64,000 nt of DNA from Piezodorus guildinii (lineage: Eukaryota; Arthropoda; Insecta; Hemiptera; Pentatomidae). Shown here piece by piece: positions 50,200 to 60,183 of this stretch. The DNA is taken from positions 183,287,249-183,351,248 of the forward strand of contig CM041293.1 in NCBI GenBank assembly GCA_023052935.1. The letters are read 5' to 3'. Under the pieces are notes generated by a model. The model was not told the origin of the DNA and ran no database searches. It was given only the letters and a program-made list of their open reading frames with translations. How positions within the stretch are numbered: position 1 is the stretch's first letter; each line of letters opens with the position of its first letter. A program made the position numbers and the translations under genes.

Positions 50200-50840
50200 G
50201 AGAGTGATAAAGCTATTATTAATAATTTAGGTGAGATAAATATTTTATGTTATAATATAAGGGAAATTAAATCTAAAGAAAATGTATTTGTTTTTTAAAT
50301 TTGTCAAAAAATTCGATATTTTTTTGTTGGTAGAGACATTTCTAGTATAAGACAATGTTTTATTTTATAAACAAAAATTTTTAGATTTCGAATTGAAGTT
50401 TATAGGTGCTAAAAAGGGAGGGATAATGGGAAGAGCCAGTGGGAGATATCTATCTATATGGATTTAATAAAAACAAAATTCAATAAAATCATGTTGAATA
50501 CTGCATTATTCAAAACAAAATTTGTATTCATTTAAAAATTAATGAAAAATAATATATCTGGTTCTGATCTATTTAAATTCCAGTAATTGGAATAGTGAAT
50601 TTGATGAAGTAATAGAATTAATTGAATTGACTAGAAATTATGATGTTGTTCTTATCGGGGACTGGAATACTAACACTGGAAAATTGAAAATATATCCTAA
50701 TGGAATTTTATAAGAAACAAACTCAACAACTGAAATCAGAAATTCAAAAGACGGTAAAATAGATGAAAGAGGAATTAAGGTCGCGGAATTTTGTGAAGAT
50801 AAAATACAGAAATTTTTTGGTACAGCATTTTAATTATTAA
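50200..50840 (+). pseudogene. Endonuclease fragment of the same element
   Basis: Frame-broken sequence includes VVLIGDWNTNTG near 50645 (catalytic Asp/Asn block of APE endonucleases) and FDEVIELIELTRNYD before it. The domain end and all of RT are absent. Confidence 0.6.
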
Positions 50841-51400
50841 ATCTTTACAATAAATAAAAATAAATCATAACGTTACTAAAAATATATATATAAATTATTA
50901 TCAAAACAGAAAAAAAAAAAAAAAAAAAAAAAGAAAAAGGGGCAACTCGACAGACGGCTTAACGCCATTGTCTTGTGGGCTTTGATCTAAAAAAAAAAAT
51001 GTATATATATGTTATTACTATTTTGTATATTATGTAAATAAAGCATTTATTCATTCATTCATTCATTCATTCATTTGGATGTCCCTATGTAGACTTACGG
51101 TTAATTAAACAAAAAGTAATACAAAGTTTCGAAGATCCAGGATGGATGTGATGGATGTCATTTCTCTCTATTTCTTATAAAGGAGTTTCTATAACGATAA
51201 ATAAATTTAAATAATGATTTCCCCTCTGTGCAAGGATTCATAACAAGGACCAATTTACTTAACCTTCATTAGATATTAACACACACAAACGCGCGCGCAC
51301 ACACACACGCACACACAAAACAAATTCCGTCGTGTTATGTAATTGTATAATAACTACATTCGCCCTGTTATTTAACCAATTTGAATTGAACAGTAATAAT

Positions 51401-51500
51401 NNNNNNNNNNNNNNNNNNNNNNNNNNNNNNNNNNNNNNNNNNNNNNNNNNNNNNNNNNNNNNNNNNNNNNNNNNNNNNNNNNNNNNNNNNNNNNNNNNNN
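51401..51500. other. Assembly gap (100 N)
   Basis: Exactly 100 unknown bases, the usual placeholder for a gap of unknown size. The left side contains an (AC)n/(CG)n-like tract (51280-51318). Confidence 0.99.
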
Positions 51501-51535
51501 ACCCTATTTTCGTTTTCATCTAGAATAGTGCTAAT

Positions 51536-51800
51536 TAGGGGTGGGCATAATCGAATGACGATTATCGAACTGAATTCTTTAAGGATAATCGAGGGATTAT
51601 AAGAAGCTTAGACAACCGAACGACTTTTTTTTTTCTTTTTTTTTTTTCTTAGCACATAAATTACATGCATATTTCCACCTAGGCTCAGCCATCATAGAAA
51701 CTGGAATTGTGTCATATAGTCCATATTAATCATTCGATTATTTAAATCATCGAAGTCCGATCATCCGATTATGACGATCATTCGATTATGCCCACACCTA
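51536..51800. mobile_element. hAT-type MITE, 265 bp
   Basis: An 8-bp duplication, GTGCTAAT, at 51528-51535 and 51801-51808. Terminal inverted repeats begin TAGGGGTGGGCATAATCG (left) and, on the complement of the right end, TAGGTGTGGGCATAATCG. No coding sequence. Unrelated in sequence to the hAT element at 21189-21994. Confidence 0.88.
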
Positions 51801-51879
51801 GTGCTAATAGCAATTCCAGCGATATATTAATACATCTATATTACCATTCTTACCTGGGGAAAAAATAAATATAAAATAA

Positions 51880-53140
51880 TCCCGGCAATACTTCTGTTGG
51901 TTTACACTTGAATACGTATACACACTACACACTTGTATAAACAATTATAATAGTATTGACAATATCTGGACATAGAGTGCTTGTGAAGATAAAATCTGCT
52001 AATAAAGGGAGTTGTTAAAAGTTAAATAATTACATTAGGTTTCATTGGAAACATGTGTTTCAGAATAAAGATTTTTACATTAAAAAATGTTATCGGCAAT
52101 TAGATAGTTCTATCCGTTTTTGATCACTTTAAATTACACCTTCCACAAATTTGGAAATAAGATAACATTCGTCCCAAACCGATGACTTCCTGTCCCACTG
52201 TATCCTTTAATAATACCCCTCTCATACCTGTTGAACAAATCCGATACCTAGGACTCCATCTTGACAAACGTCTTACATGGAATCCCCATACGCGACTTAA
52301 GCGACAAGAAACTGCTCGTAGAAACCGATTACTACAACACTTACTAGACAAACGTTCAAAACTTCCAATTAATTACAAAAAGCTCATTTATGTTACCATC
52401 ATCAGACCCACCTTGACATATGGAATCGAGCTTTAGGGCTCTACTAAACCATCTAATTCCTCTCGCTTTCAATCCTTCGCAAAATCCTAAATGCTCCTTA
52501 TTTCGTTACGAATAAAATCATCCATAATGACCTAAATATCCCATTTGTCGCAGAACTATCCCGAAACAGATACGCCTCTTTTCATTCCAAACTCCCAACC
52601 CACACGAATCCTCTTGTACGCAACTTATCATTCCCATCTATTCCTGACAATCCTCCGAGGCGATTGAAAAGACGATGGCCTCGGGACCTACTTTAATTAA
52701 ATTGACATTGAAGTGCTACCACCGGGTAGTTTCTTCACAAGACATTACCACGCCCATAAGTGTAAATTACCCCATTTACTTGTTGTATATATTGTATGTA
52801 CAGTTGTAAATATTAATAAAATATTTTTTTTTAAATATATATTATACATCTATGATGTTAGTGTTCTTATCTTCGAAAAACCAAAAATTATATTAAAAAA
52901 TATTTTTCTCATGCCTGATTGAGTTCGTTATCAAATTTGTTCAACTTGTGTATTTAAACGTTTTTTATCAATAATTACATGACTGTATGTTAATTTTCTT
53001 CGAATTCATAAAATTAAAAATACTTTAGAGGAAGGACGTTTAAATCATCAGCATTTTAGCCCTGTCAGACTATTCCAACCATAATAAACCTATTTGATAT
53101 TATAGCCCATTAAATTTTAAACAGATACATTACTGCCGCT
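51880..53140 (+). repeat. RA repeat, divergent, split by Jockey-B
   Basis: Recognisable by 'ttggaaacatgtgtttcag' (about 52040), 'cgaaaaaccaaaaattatat' and 'gccctgtcagactattccaa' (about 53060). A Jockey-B copy interrupts it at 52155-52833. Confidence 0.5.
52155..52833 (+). pseudogene. Jockey-B element, 5'-truncated
   Basis: 52182-52436 reads PVEQIRYLGLHLDKRLTWNP, HTRLKRQETARRNRLLQHLL, KKLIYVTIIRPTLTYGIEL, then a broken frame ending with 'cctccgaggcgattgaaaag' (PPRRLKR), and a 3' UTR finishing in an A/T tract. The RT catalytic core is missing. Confidence 0.75.
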
Positions 53141-53195
53141 ATCTAAGGTATATTATACATCTATATTCTTAATCTTACTTCTAAATAGAGAGAGA

Positions 53196-53200
<5 letters not shown>

Positions 53201-53244
<44 letters not shown>
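53201..53244. repeat. (GA)n microsatellite
   Basis: About 22 GA dinucleotides with flanking imperfect repeats. 53250-53610 holds no supported feature. Confidence 0.9.
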
Positions 53245-53246
<2 letters not shown>

Positions 53247-53614
53247 TGTGAAAGAGAGATTGTGAGATAGCCTACCCTTTCTATACTTAAAAGTTATAAA
53301 ACGCATCTTAAGCTGTTGATCAAAATTAATCTAGCACATTTAAATAAGAAGATAATATGAAAGCTTTCTATTGACATTTTGTCCTTCAAAACAGTCCTTA
53401 ATTAGAATTACGATGAGGATCAATTGACGACAAGTACACAATTAGCGGGGCTATTTTCGGTCGAAACAGTTCCATCAATGGATTATCTAGATCGAGGCGG
53501 CTTCACATAATGTAGTCTGATGTTGAAAGTCGGCGGTAGTGACTATCACACACTTTAAATGTATTATATAAATATACAAAAAGGTATTTTATAAGTATCT
53601 ATTTTTACTTTCAC

Positions 53615-55080
53615 TTACTATATATAGTAAGGGGAAGTATTGCGATCGTGAAAATTTTCGAATTCCAGTTTTCAACGGAAATACACTTTTTAGGGTCCCT
53701 GAGTCCAAATAACCAAGTCCCGCAAAAAGGTCTGTGTGTGTGTGTGTGTGTGTGTGGTAACTCCCGGGCGGAAACGGTAAGTCCTATGAAACTGAAATTT
53801 CATATTTAAGACAACTATACGCCCGAGACGTGACAAAACTTTTTTCATCAAAATGAGCCTACCAGAAGAGGCACTTTATACCATGCATTTTGCACCTTTT
53901 TTCAATTTTCTCGAAAACGGTTCCGACGATTTTGATTAAAATTGAATGGGCTTTAATATCATGTAGGTTTTATTTGGATAAAAATGGTCTGACAGGGCTT
54001 AAATGCCGATATTTTAAATGTTCTTCCCCTAAAGTACCTTTAATTTTGTAGATTCAATAATAATAACTAGATTATCTTGTTAAAGCTGATGAAAAACAGG
54101 TAAATATATAAATTGAAGAAATTCGATACCCAACTAAAGGAGAAAACAGAAAAAATATTTTTTTAATGCAATTTTTTGTTTTTGAACATATGAGCAGTAA
54201 TATACATGTATGACATACTGTTGGAAAGCTAAAGATTTTAGAAAAAATATCATCTCATTCACAAGATTTTAAAAGTTAATTGAGAGTGATGAAATGAACA
54301 TAAAACTGATTATTTTAGATAATAATATAATAGATTTTTTAATGAAACATATGTTTTATAGAAATTTAATTTAATTAATTCTTTAATAGTTTCATGTATT
54401 TTTATCTTTAACTGTATTTGAAAATTCTTTCATTGATTTTAAAAATGGAGGTAAGTGAAAGTCGTGTGTTGCCCGTACGAGATTTTTTTTTTTACTTTCA
54501 CTTACTTATATATGGAGTATAGGTATAGTAAGGGAAAGTATTGCGATGGAGAATTTTTTTAAATTCCAGTTTTCAACAGATTAACACGGTTTGAAGTCCC
54601 CGCAAAAAGGTCTGTGTGTGTGTGTGGTGAGTCCCGACGGAAACGAAAAGTTGTAAGAAACTGAAAAATCATATTTAGGACAACTAAACGCTAGATAAGA
54701 GATGTTACAGCAACTTTACATCAAACTCAGCGTACTAGTGGATCCGTTGCAAAGCTAAATATTTTAGAAGAAATATTATCTGATACACATAATTGTAAAA
54801 TTTAATGGAGAGTGATAAGGAACCGATACAACTAACTGATTGTCGTTGATAATAATATAATAGAGTCCCGAGCCTGTGAGATGTCAGGTACTCGTTAAAG
54901 ATCCCTATCCTAATAAAACCTGGATAGGCAAAATTTAGGACTTCCACTGTAGAATCGTCCGATTAGCCATAGTAGCATAAAGTGACGTTAAATAAATAAA
55001 CAATAATATAATAGATATTTAATAAAACACATGTTTATATTGAAAATCAATGTAATTAATTCTTAAATAATTAATTATTT
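53615..55080 (-). repeat. Two tandem RA copies in reverse orientation
   Basis: 53615-54486 is a full RA copy read on the minus strand, from 'tactatatatagtaagggga' to 'ggtaagtgaaagtcgtgtgt' and 'cccgtacgagat'. A second, more divergent copy starts at once (54490: actttcacttacttatatat) and runs to about 55080 with a SINE-A insertion (54865-55001). Direct head-to-tail stacking shows the RA unit length, about 0.87 kb. Confidence 0.75.
54865..55001 (+). mobile_element. SINE-A, 5'-truncated, with 14-bp duplication
   Basis: Exact duplications, AATAATATAATAGA, lie at 54851-54864 and 55002-55015. It contains 'caggtactcgttaaagatcc' and 'ctggataggcaaaatttagg' and ends in (aaat)n. It lacks the tRNA head. 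Inserted in the second RA copy. Confidence 0.85.
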
Positions 55081-55130
55081 TCTTTAAATGTATTTATTTC
55101 CTTTACACTGTATTATGATATTAATATTTC

Positions 55131-55690
55131 AGGTCATACTTTTGAACATGTAGAGAAATTCAAGTATTTAGGTTCTATGATAACAAGAAAAAGTGAAATC
55201 CAGGAAGAAATAAAGTCCCGGTTAAAGGTTGGAAATGCGTGTTATTATTCAGTTGCTAAATTACTTAGCTCGCGGCTTCTGTCTAAAAACTTAAAGGTTA
55301 GAATTTATAAAACTATTATTCTTCCAACGGTTCTTTACGGATGCGAAACGTGGCCGCTTACTTTGAAGGATGAACAACGGCTTAAGGTTTTCGAAAATAA
55401 GGTATTGCGTAAAATATTTGGCCCGAAGAAAGATGAGGAGAATCAAATGGGCGCGTAAAGTTATTGGGCTTAGTGAGGAACGGATTCCGAGAAGGTTGGT
55501 GTTCGCTGAACCGACTGGTAGGCGTCCGAAAGGTAGGCCGAAGCGTCGATGGGAGGATTGCGTTAAAACTGATCTCGGGGGCTTTGGCTTGACCGGTGAA
55601 CATTGGACGAGTCTGTGCAGGCGAAGTTTGGTGGTATCGGCATCGGACCTTCGGGTTCGGTAAGCCTATTATTATTATTATTATTATTTG
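55131..55690 (+). mobile_element. RTE-3 copy C, longest copy here
   Basis: The reading frame from about 55131 gives FEHVEKFKYLGSMITRKSEI, LLSKNLKVRIYKTIILPTVL and YGCETWPLTLKDEQRLKVFE, then after an internal deletion of ~65 bp relative to copy A, RIPRRLVFAEPTGRRPKGRP and the common end SLCRRSLVVSASDLRVR, followed by (ATT)n to about 55690. RT C-terminal part only; the catalytic core is missing. Confidence 0.82.
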
Positions 55691-55764
55691 TATTTCGCAC
55701 TTTCTCAACATACGCTGGAAATTTTCACCTACCCGGACTCAATGAGTCAAGGGTTAGGCTCTAA

Positions 55765-58395
55765 TTATGTTATATTTAAAAATTTTCTAACAGTGGCTGC
55801 TGTCCCTAGAAGGACTGCTCGCTGAACCTCCGCTAGAATCCTTACAGGTAGCTCTAGCTGTTGGATTGATTCTAGCGTACTCTCTGGAATCAGGCCATTG
55901 CAAGATAGTATAATTGGGTAAATCCCACAGCTCTCCAATCCGTAGAGTTGCTTTAGCTCCTCTGCCAGCTCCTGGTATTTCCTTTTCTTTTCAGAAACCG
56001 TTTTTTGAAGATTGTCATCCGATGGGACGCCTATTTCAACAATCTGTGCCAATTTTCTATTTTTATCAATAATTAAAATGTCTGGCCGATTATTTAAAAC
56101 TGTGTGGTCCGTAATGATTGGATGATCCCAGTAAATTTTAGTTTTGTGACCGGTAGTTATTGATAATGGGTTATATTTGTAATAGGGAGATTCGCTACTT
56201 AAGAGATTCATCTTTAATGCAATGGCTTGATGAACAATTTTCGCTGCATTGTTATGTCTTTGGAGATACTCCTTACCGGCGAGAATTGGACAACCCGAGG
56301 TCACATGTTGTATGCTCTCAACACTTTTTTTGCATAAACGGCATAGGTCACTTATGTCCTCTCCGCAGATATGTCTTCTGTATGCTTTCGTGGCTATTGC
56401 TTGGTCCTGGATAGCAAACAGAAACCCTTCTGTTTCAGGAAAAAGATGACCATTTTTTAACCATGTTAGCGATGTCTGCACATCTATTCCTGTTTCGTTC
56501 AATGAATGATAAAATCGCCCATGCAATGGCTTATTTTTCCAAGTCTCTGTTAGAGAAGCATAATCAGTATCATTATTCGGGGTCGCTCTGTTGACTAGAT
56601 TCAAAGCTGTATAATTTGCATCCAATGCTGCTATAGTCGAAAGAATCATAGAGTCATTATTAAACATATATCTTCGCAAATTATTTTCCTCTTCTCGGCA
56701 TAACTTGAGAAGACTGGTCAAACCACGCCCACCAGATTTTCTGGGAAGGTACAACCTTGCAACTGAGGATTTTGGGTGTCTTTTCCTATTAAGCACCATC
56801 TGCACTCTAACCATGCGATCCAATCTTTCTAAGTCCGTCTTTGACCACTTCAGTAATCCAAATGAATAGGCTAAAGCTGGTACCGCCCACGTGTTTATGG
56901 CCTTTATTAAATTCCTTCCATTCAGATGAGATTTAAGTATCAACTTGATCCTGCATCTAAATTCGTCTTCGAAGAGTTTCTTTGAATCGGCTTTGAACTT
57001 CAGCAGTTGATGCATACCTAGGTATTTATATGAGTCAGTGTCTTTGAGTTGATTAATAATTATTTCATTAGATAGCTCCATATTGTCACCTGCTGTAATT
57101 TTTCCTTTCTTCACAGTAAGCACTCCACATTTTTCTGTACCTAGTTGCATGTTTATATCATCGCTGAATCCCTTTACTGCATTTAGAAGAATCCTCATTT
57201 CTTCTTCACTTCTTGCGTAAAGTTTAAGGTCGTCCATATAAAATGAATGCGATAGCTTCGCTCCGAAGTTGAGTTGGTATCCTTTGCCTGTATCTTCCAG
57301 CAATCTGCTAAGAGGGTTAAGTGCAAGGCAGAACCATAGAGGACTAAGAGAGTCACCTTGAAATATACCTCTTTTTATAGGTATATATTTATCAGCATGT
57401 CCTGGTGTACATAGTGACACATTCCAATTCTTCATTAGACGTCCTAATAAGTCAATTATACCCTGATCCACTTTATAAATCCTCAATACTTCTAAAAGCC
57501 AATCATGAGGAACAGAATCAAACGCTTTACGGTAGTCTATCCATGCTACAGTAAGGTTACGAGATTTTTTAGCTACTTGTGCAGCAATGAAAGAATCTAT
57601 AATCAGAAGTTCTTTGCATCCTCTCGAACCTGCCTTATTCCCTAGCTGTTCTACCGCCATGATGCCCTTTCCCTGAATGTAGTCAGTTAGCTTATTTTTA
57701 ATAACTGTTGTCAGCAGTTTATATACACTGTTGAGACAAGTTATGGGCCTTAAATCTTGCGGTTCCAATTTTTCTTTATTTTCTTTTTTTATTAAATACG
57801 TCTCCCCAGTACAGAAGTTAGGAGGTATCTCTATTTCTTGACATAGTAATTTCTGATACCATGAAGCAAGATAGCTGTGAACGCTACTAAAATACTTCAA
57901 CCAATAATTATGTATTTTATCTGGTCCAGAAGCTTTCCAATTTTTCATTTGTTTAAGTGCCATAGTAATGTCCTCTGTGCTAATGCTGATTGCTTCCATG
58001 GGCTCAATGTCAGCAAGATTACTGCAGGTTTTTTCTAACCATTGAGCATTCCTTTTGTAACCTTGTTTATGGTCCCATACATCTTTCCAGTATTCAGATA
58101 CTTCCTTAGGGTCTGGGAGGGCTGTCTGATTAGCATTTGCTTTCGGTTTTAACTGCTTATAGAAGTTTCTCTCCGATGTGTTGAATATACGATTTTGCCT
58201 TCTTCTAGAATGGGCTTCAGTATACCTCCTGATCCTATTTGCATACACTGCTAATTTTTGCTTAAGAGTGTCTATGTAAACACTCAAAGTTTGCCTTAAC
58301 TCACAGCTTGCTACCCCTCCGATATTTAAAACTATGATTCCTTCTTTTCCAGGGAGGATCTTTGCTCTCATTACTTCTATCACATCGTTTCTCAT
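55765..58395 (-). CDS. Reverse transcriptase with C-terminal restriction-like endonuclease
   Basis: 876 uninterrupted codons. RT blocks in order: MKNWKASGPDKIHNYWLKYF, LRPITCLNSVYKLLTTVIKN, AWIDYRKAFDSVPHDWLLEV, IKRGIFQGDSLSPLWFCLAL and FYMDDLKLYARSEEEM (catalytic pair at about 57226-57243). After the thumb comes a zinc motif CRLCKKSVESIQHVTSGC (near 56340), and the nuclease core RPDILIIDKNRKLAQIVEIG (near 56080) with the spaced PD..D/E residues. Ends LNIT, TAA. The ORF is intact from its ATG at 58395, preceded in frame by a TAA three codons up, so it either starts here or is reached by a +1 shift from the upstream ORF. Confidence 0.9.
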   Translation of the reverse strand: MRNDVIEVMRAKILPGKEGIIVLNIGGVASCELRQTLSVYIDTLKQKLAVYANRIRRYTEAHSRRRQNRIFNTSERNFYKQLKPKANANQTALPDPKEVSEYWKDVWDHKQGYKRNAQWLEKTCSNLADIEPMEAISISTEDITMALKQMKNWKASGPDKIHNYWLKYFSSVHSYLASWYQKLLCQEIEIPPNFCTGETYLIKKENKEKLEPQDLRPITCLNSVYKLLTTVIKNKLTDYIQGKGIMAVEQLGNKAGSRGCKELLIIDSFIAAQVAKKSRNLTVAWIDYRKAFDSVPHDWLLEVLRIYKVDQGIIDLLGRLMKNWNVSLCTPGHADKYIPIKRGIFQGDSLSPLWFCLALNPLSRLLEDTGKGYQLNFGAKLSHSFYMDDLKLYARSEEEMRILLNAVKGFSDDINMQLGTEKCGVLTVKKGKITAGDNMELSNEIIINQLKDTDSYKYLGMHQLLKFKADSKKLFEDEFRCRIKLILKSHLNGRNLIKAINTWAVPALAYSFGLLKWSKTDLERLDRMVRVQMVLNRKRHPKSSVARLYLPRKSGGRGLTSLLKLCREEENNLRRYMFNNDSMILSTIAALDANYTALNLVNRATPNNDTDYASLTETWKNKPLHGRFYHSLNETGIDVQTSLTWLKNGHLFPETEGFLFAIQDQAIATKAYRRHICGEDISDLCRLCKKSVESIQHVTSGCPILAGKEYLQRHNNAAKIVHQAIALKMNLLSSESPYYKYNPLSITTGHKTKIYWDHPIITDHTVLNNRPDILIIDKNRKLAQIVEIGVPSDDNLQKTVSEKKRKYQELAEELKQLYGLESCGIYPIILSCNGLIPESTLESIQQLELPVRILAEVQRAVLLGTAATVRKFLNIT

Positions 58396-59212
58396 CTTTT
58401 ATCAGTTCAAGCTCGAGTGCTACTGTCCTACCTCCCACATATATCCAGTGACATATATCTTCTAAACTTATTTCCTCTGACATATGTTCAGCCAATATTT
58501 CATTGACATCTTTAACGGCGGAAAGCGTCCTTTTTGAGTATGGTACCTTAGGTATTTTTGGCCTACTATTCAAAGGTATTCCATAATATAGCATGTGCTC
58601 TTTTTGCATTTTACTACGTAATTCAGTGAGGGATTGCGTTTCTTGGTTATTCGTTGACGTCGTGTCTAACTGTCTGCTGACAATAACTGGATGTCCATCC
58701 TTCACTTGATCTAGCTCCCCTTCTGAGTCTCGTACAAACAAGTTCCTTACCTCAGCTTTAATTGCAGTAATTTCTGAATCTGATAAGAATTTCCTGTCCA
58801 GAATTTGCTTTACCTGATCAGCGAGTCTTTGGGAGGTTATTGTTATTTCAGGGTATTGGTCGTTCCAGTAGCGGCAAATCCTATTGCGATATCCTGTTTT
58901 CTCTTTTTCTGATTTTGTTGCCAAAAAATAAGCACGGATCGCAGCAATATTCATATTGCGGTCCCACTTCATCCTTCGTTGCCTATTTCTTTGGTTGGTG
59001 GTTCCTCTTCCTCGTGCGGGAGACTCAATAGTATCCAAGCCCGGATCAGAGTTTAAAGTTCCAAGTCCTGTGGTAGCCGGTCTTACGGTTCCATACGGCA
59101 TCGGGGCACCGCTCGCACTGCCTGCCGATGTCGAGGGCTGTGAATCCATTCCCTCCAGAGCAGCCCTCACTCTGGATTCGTCCGAGGCTATTTGGCTTCT
59201 AGTTCGCACCAT
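58301..59212 (-). CDS. N-terminal (DNA/RNA-binding) ORF of the RLE element
   Basis: 303 codons from ATG 59210-59212. A disordered Ser/Gly-rich start (SQPSTSAGSASGAPMPYG) precedes a basic segment NQRNRQRRMKWDRNMN and a helix-rich Myb/SANT-like stretch (IAAIRAYFLATKSEKEKTGY, then RLADQVKQILDRKFLSDSEI). A linker of the type found just before RT in single-ORF elements follows (EISLEDICHWIYVGGRTVAL). The last ~30 codons overlap the RT ORF in a different frame and look like read-out rather than protein. Probably the N-terminal half of one polyprotein separated by a one-base shift. Confidence 0.75.
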   Translation of the reverse strand: MVRTRSQIASDESRVRAALEGMDSQPSTSAGSASGAPMPYGTVRPATTGLGTLNSDPGLDTIESPARGRGTTNQRNRQRRMKWDRNMNIAAIRAYFLATKSEKEKTGYRNRICRYWNDQYPEITITSQRLADQVKQILDRKFLSDSEITAIKAEVRNLFVRDSEGELDQVKDGHPVIVSRQLDTTSTNNQETQSLTELRSKMQKEHMLYYGIPLNSRPKIPKVPYSKRTLSAVKDVNEILAEHMSEEISLEDICHWIYVGGRTVALELELIKDEKRCDRSNESKDPPWKRRNHSFKYRRGSKL

Positions 59213-59429
59213 TGTAATTTGGGTAAATGCATTTTATACCTGCTGCCAGGTCTTCCTAGGGAAGGTAGCCCTAGGGTGTGTACTGTGAGTGTGCTTCATG
59301 TCAGTGTGGATGTGTTAGTGGGCTGTTCTGTGTGTACTTTGGGTGGTGTACTGTACTGAGGAACCCGGGGGATCGTAAAGCCCCGGCAACTGCACCCATC
59401 AGTCACCCCCTGCGTTATTATTATTAAAT

Positions 59430-59850
59430 GTATTATTATGTATGTAACCTTAATTGAACAGATCCGGTATCTAGGACTACTTCTAAACAAACGTCTTATT
59501 TGGAATCCTCACTCTAGACTAAAACGGCTAGAAGCAGCTCCTATATACCGTTTAAACAGCACTTACTTGACAAACGATCAAAACTTTCAACATACCACAA
59601 CAAATTAATTTATATTATCACCATTAGGGCTATTTGGACATATGGGATTAAGTTATGGGGATCCACCAAACCATCCAATTCTTCTCGCATTCAATCCTTG
59701 TAATCCAAAATCCCCCAAAAGATCCTAAACGCCCCTTACTTTGTCGCCAATAAAATAATTGGTAAAGACCTAAATATCCCATTAGTTGTAGATCTAGCCC
59801 GAACAAGATATACCTCCTTTTATTCCACGTCTACTCCAACCCACTCGTCC
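59430..59850 (+). pseudogene. Jockey-B element fragment
   Basis: Broken frames read IEQIRYLGLLLNKRLIWNPH, SRLKRLEAA, then IRAIWTYGIKLWGSTKPSNS, as in the 52155-52833 copy. It ends by running into the (TA)n tract in which the LTR element is inserted. Confidence 0.7.
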
Positions 59851-59854
59851 TCAA

Positions 59855-59880
59855 TATATATATATATATATATATATATA
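59855..59880. repeat. (TA)n microsatellite, LTR insertion site
   Basis: About 13 AT/TA dinucleotides directly before the LTR. Confidence 0.9.
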
Positions 59881-60073
59881 AGTTATGGACCGAGGCGAGT
59901 CGGTATCAGCTTAATACCAACTCTTATCACATAAACAAGATGAGAATGTATAAATATAGGATTAATGGAGAATAAAGTCAGTCTTAACACAGTTGCCGTG
60001 TGAGTCATTTATGCACCCCTTTCTCTCATTTATTTTTATTTTTTTTATTTAAGTTGTCCGAGTCAACATAACT
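59881..60073 (+). repeat. 5' LTR, 193 bp
   Basis: Begins AGTTATG and ends CATAACT, a 7-bp inverted pair; AGT..ACT ends occur in several insect Gypsy lineages. It contains a TATA-like tataaatata (about 59949-59958) and AATAAA (about 59972), giving a compact U3-R-U5 arrangement. The boundaries rest on the inverted pair and the abutting primer-binding site; the partner LTR is not in the window. Confidence 0.75.
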
Positions 60074-60090
60074 GGTGCCGAAACCCGGGA
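60073..60090 (+). other. tRNA primer-binding site
   Basis: TGGTGCCGAAACCCGGGA: TGG complements the tRNA 3' CCA end, and the stretch follows the LTR directly (its first T is shared with the LTR end). The specific tRNA is not assigned. Confidence 0.8.
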
Positions 60091-60183
60091 ACTCAGTTTG
60101 TAGTGCTTAAAGTTTTTTTTTAGAGCTTCTTCTTTTACGTGCACTTTTTTTTTTTTGTTTTGTTTTTTAAATCAACGACTGAC

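Larger units (their letters stand above)
48925..51072 (+). mobile_element. Non-LTR retrotransposon with ORF1, internally deleted, 14-bp target duplication
   Basis: Exact duplications, ATTTGGATGTCCCT, lie at 48911-48924 and 51073-51086. The 5' end (gagttgcgcccagaccggca) precedes a ~340-bp leader, an ORF1 (49264-50185), a decayed endonuclease piece (50200-50840), then a 3' region with A-rich tracts, AATAAA near 51040 and a (ATTC)n tail. RT is entirely missing, so it is an internally deleted copy. The clade is uncertain (L1/CR1-like ORF1). Confidence 0.85.
55691..59410 (-). mobile_element. RLE-type non-LTR retrotransposon (R2/Hero-like)
   Basis: The minus-strand element has a ~200-bp leader (59213-59410, beginning GGGGGTGACTG), an N-terminal ORF (58301-59212), an RT + restriction-like endonuclease ORF (55765-58395) and a short 3' UTR (55691-55764). 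The 3' end abuts the (ATT)n of RTE-3 copy C, so no target duplication can be seen. A C-terminal restriction-like endonuclease after RT defines the R2/R4/NeSL/Hero class; the exact clade is not resolved. Confidence 0.85.

Noticed and set aside
59340..59410. HDV-like ribozyme at the 5' end of the RLE element
   Set aside because: GGGGG/CCCCC and ACTGA/TCAGT could pair in the right order, but the interval that should hold the P4 helix and the catalytic cytosine is only about seven bases. Not supportable.
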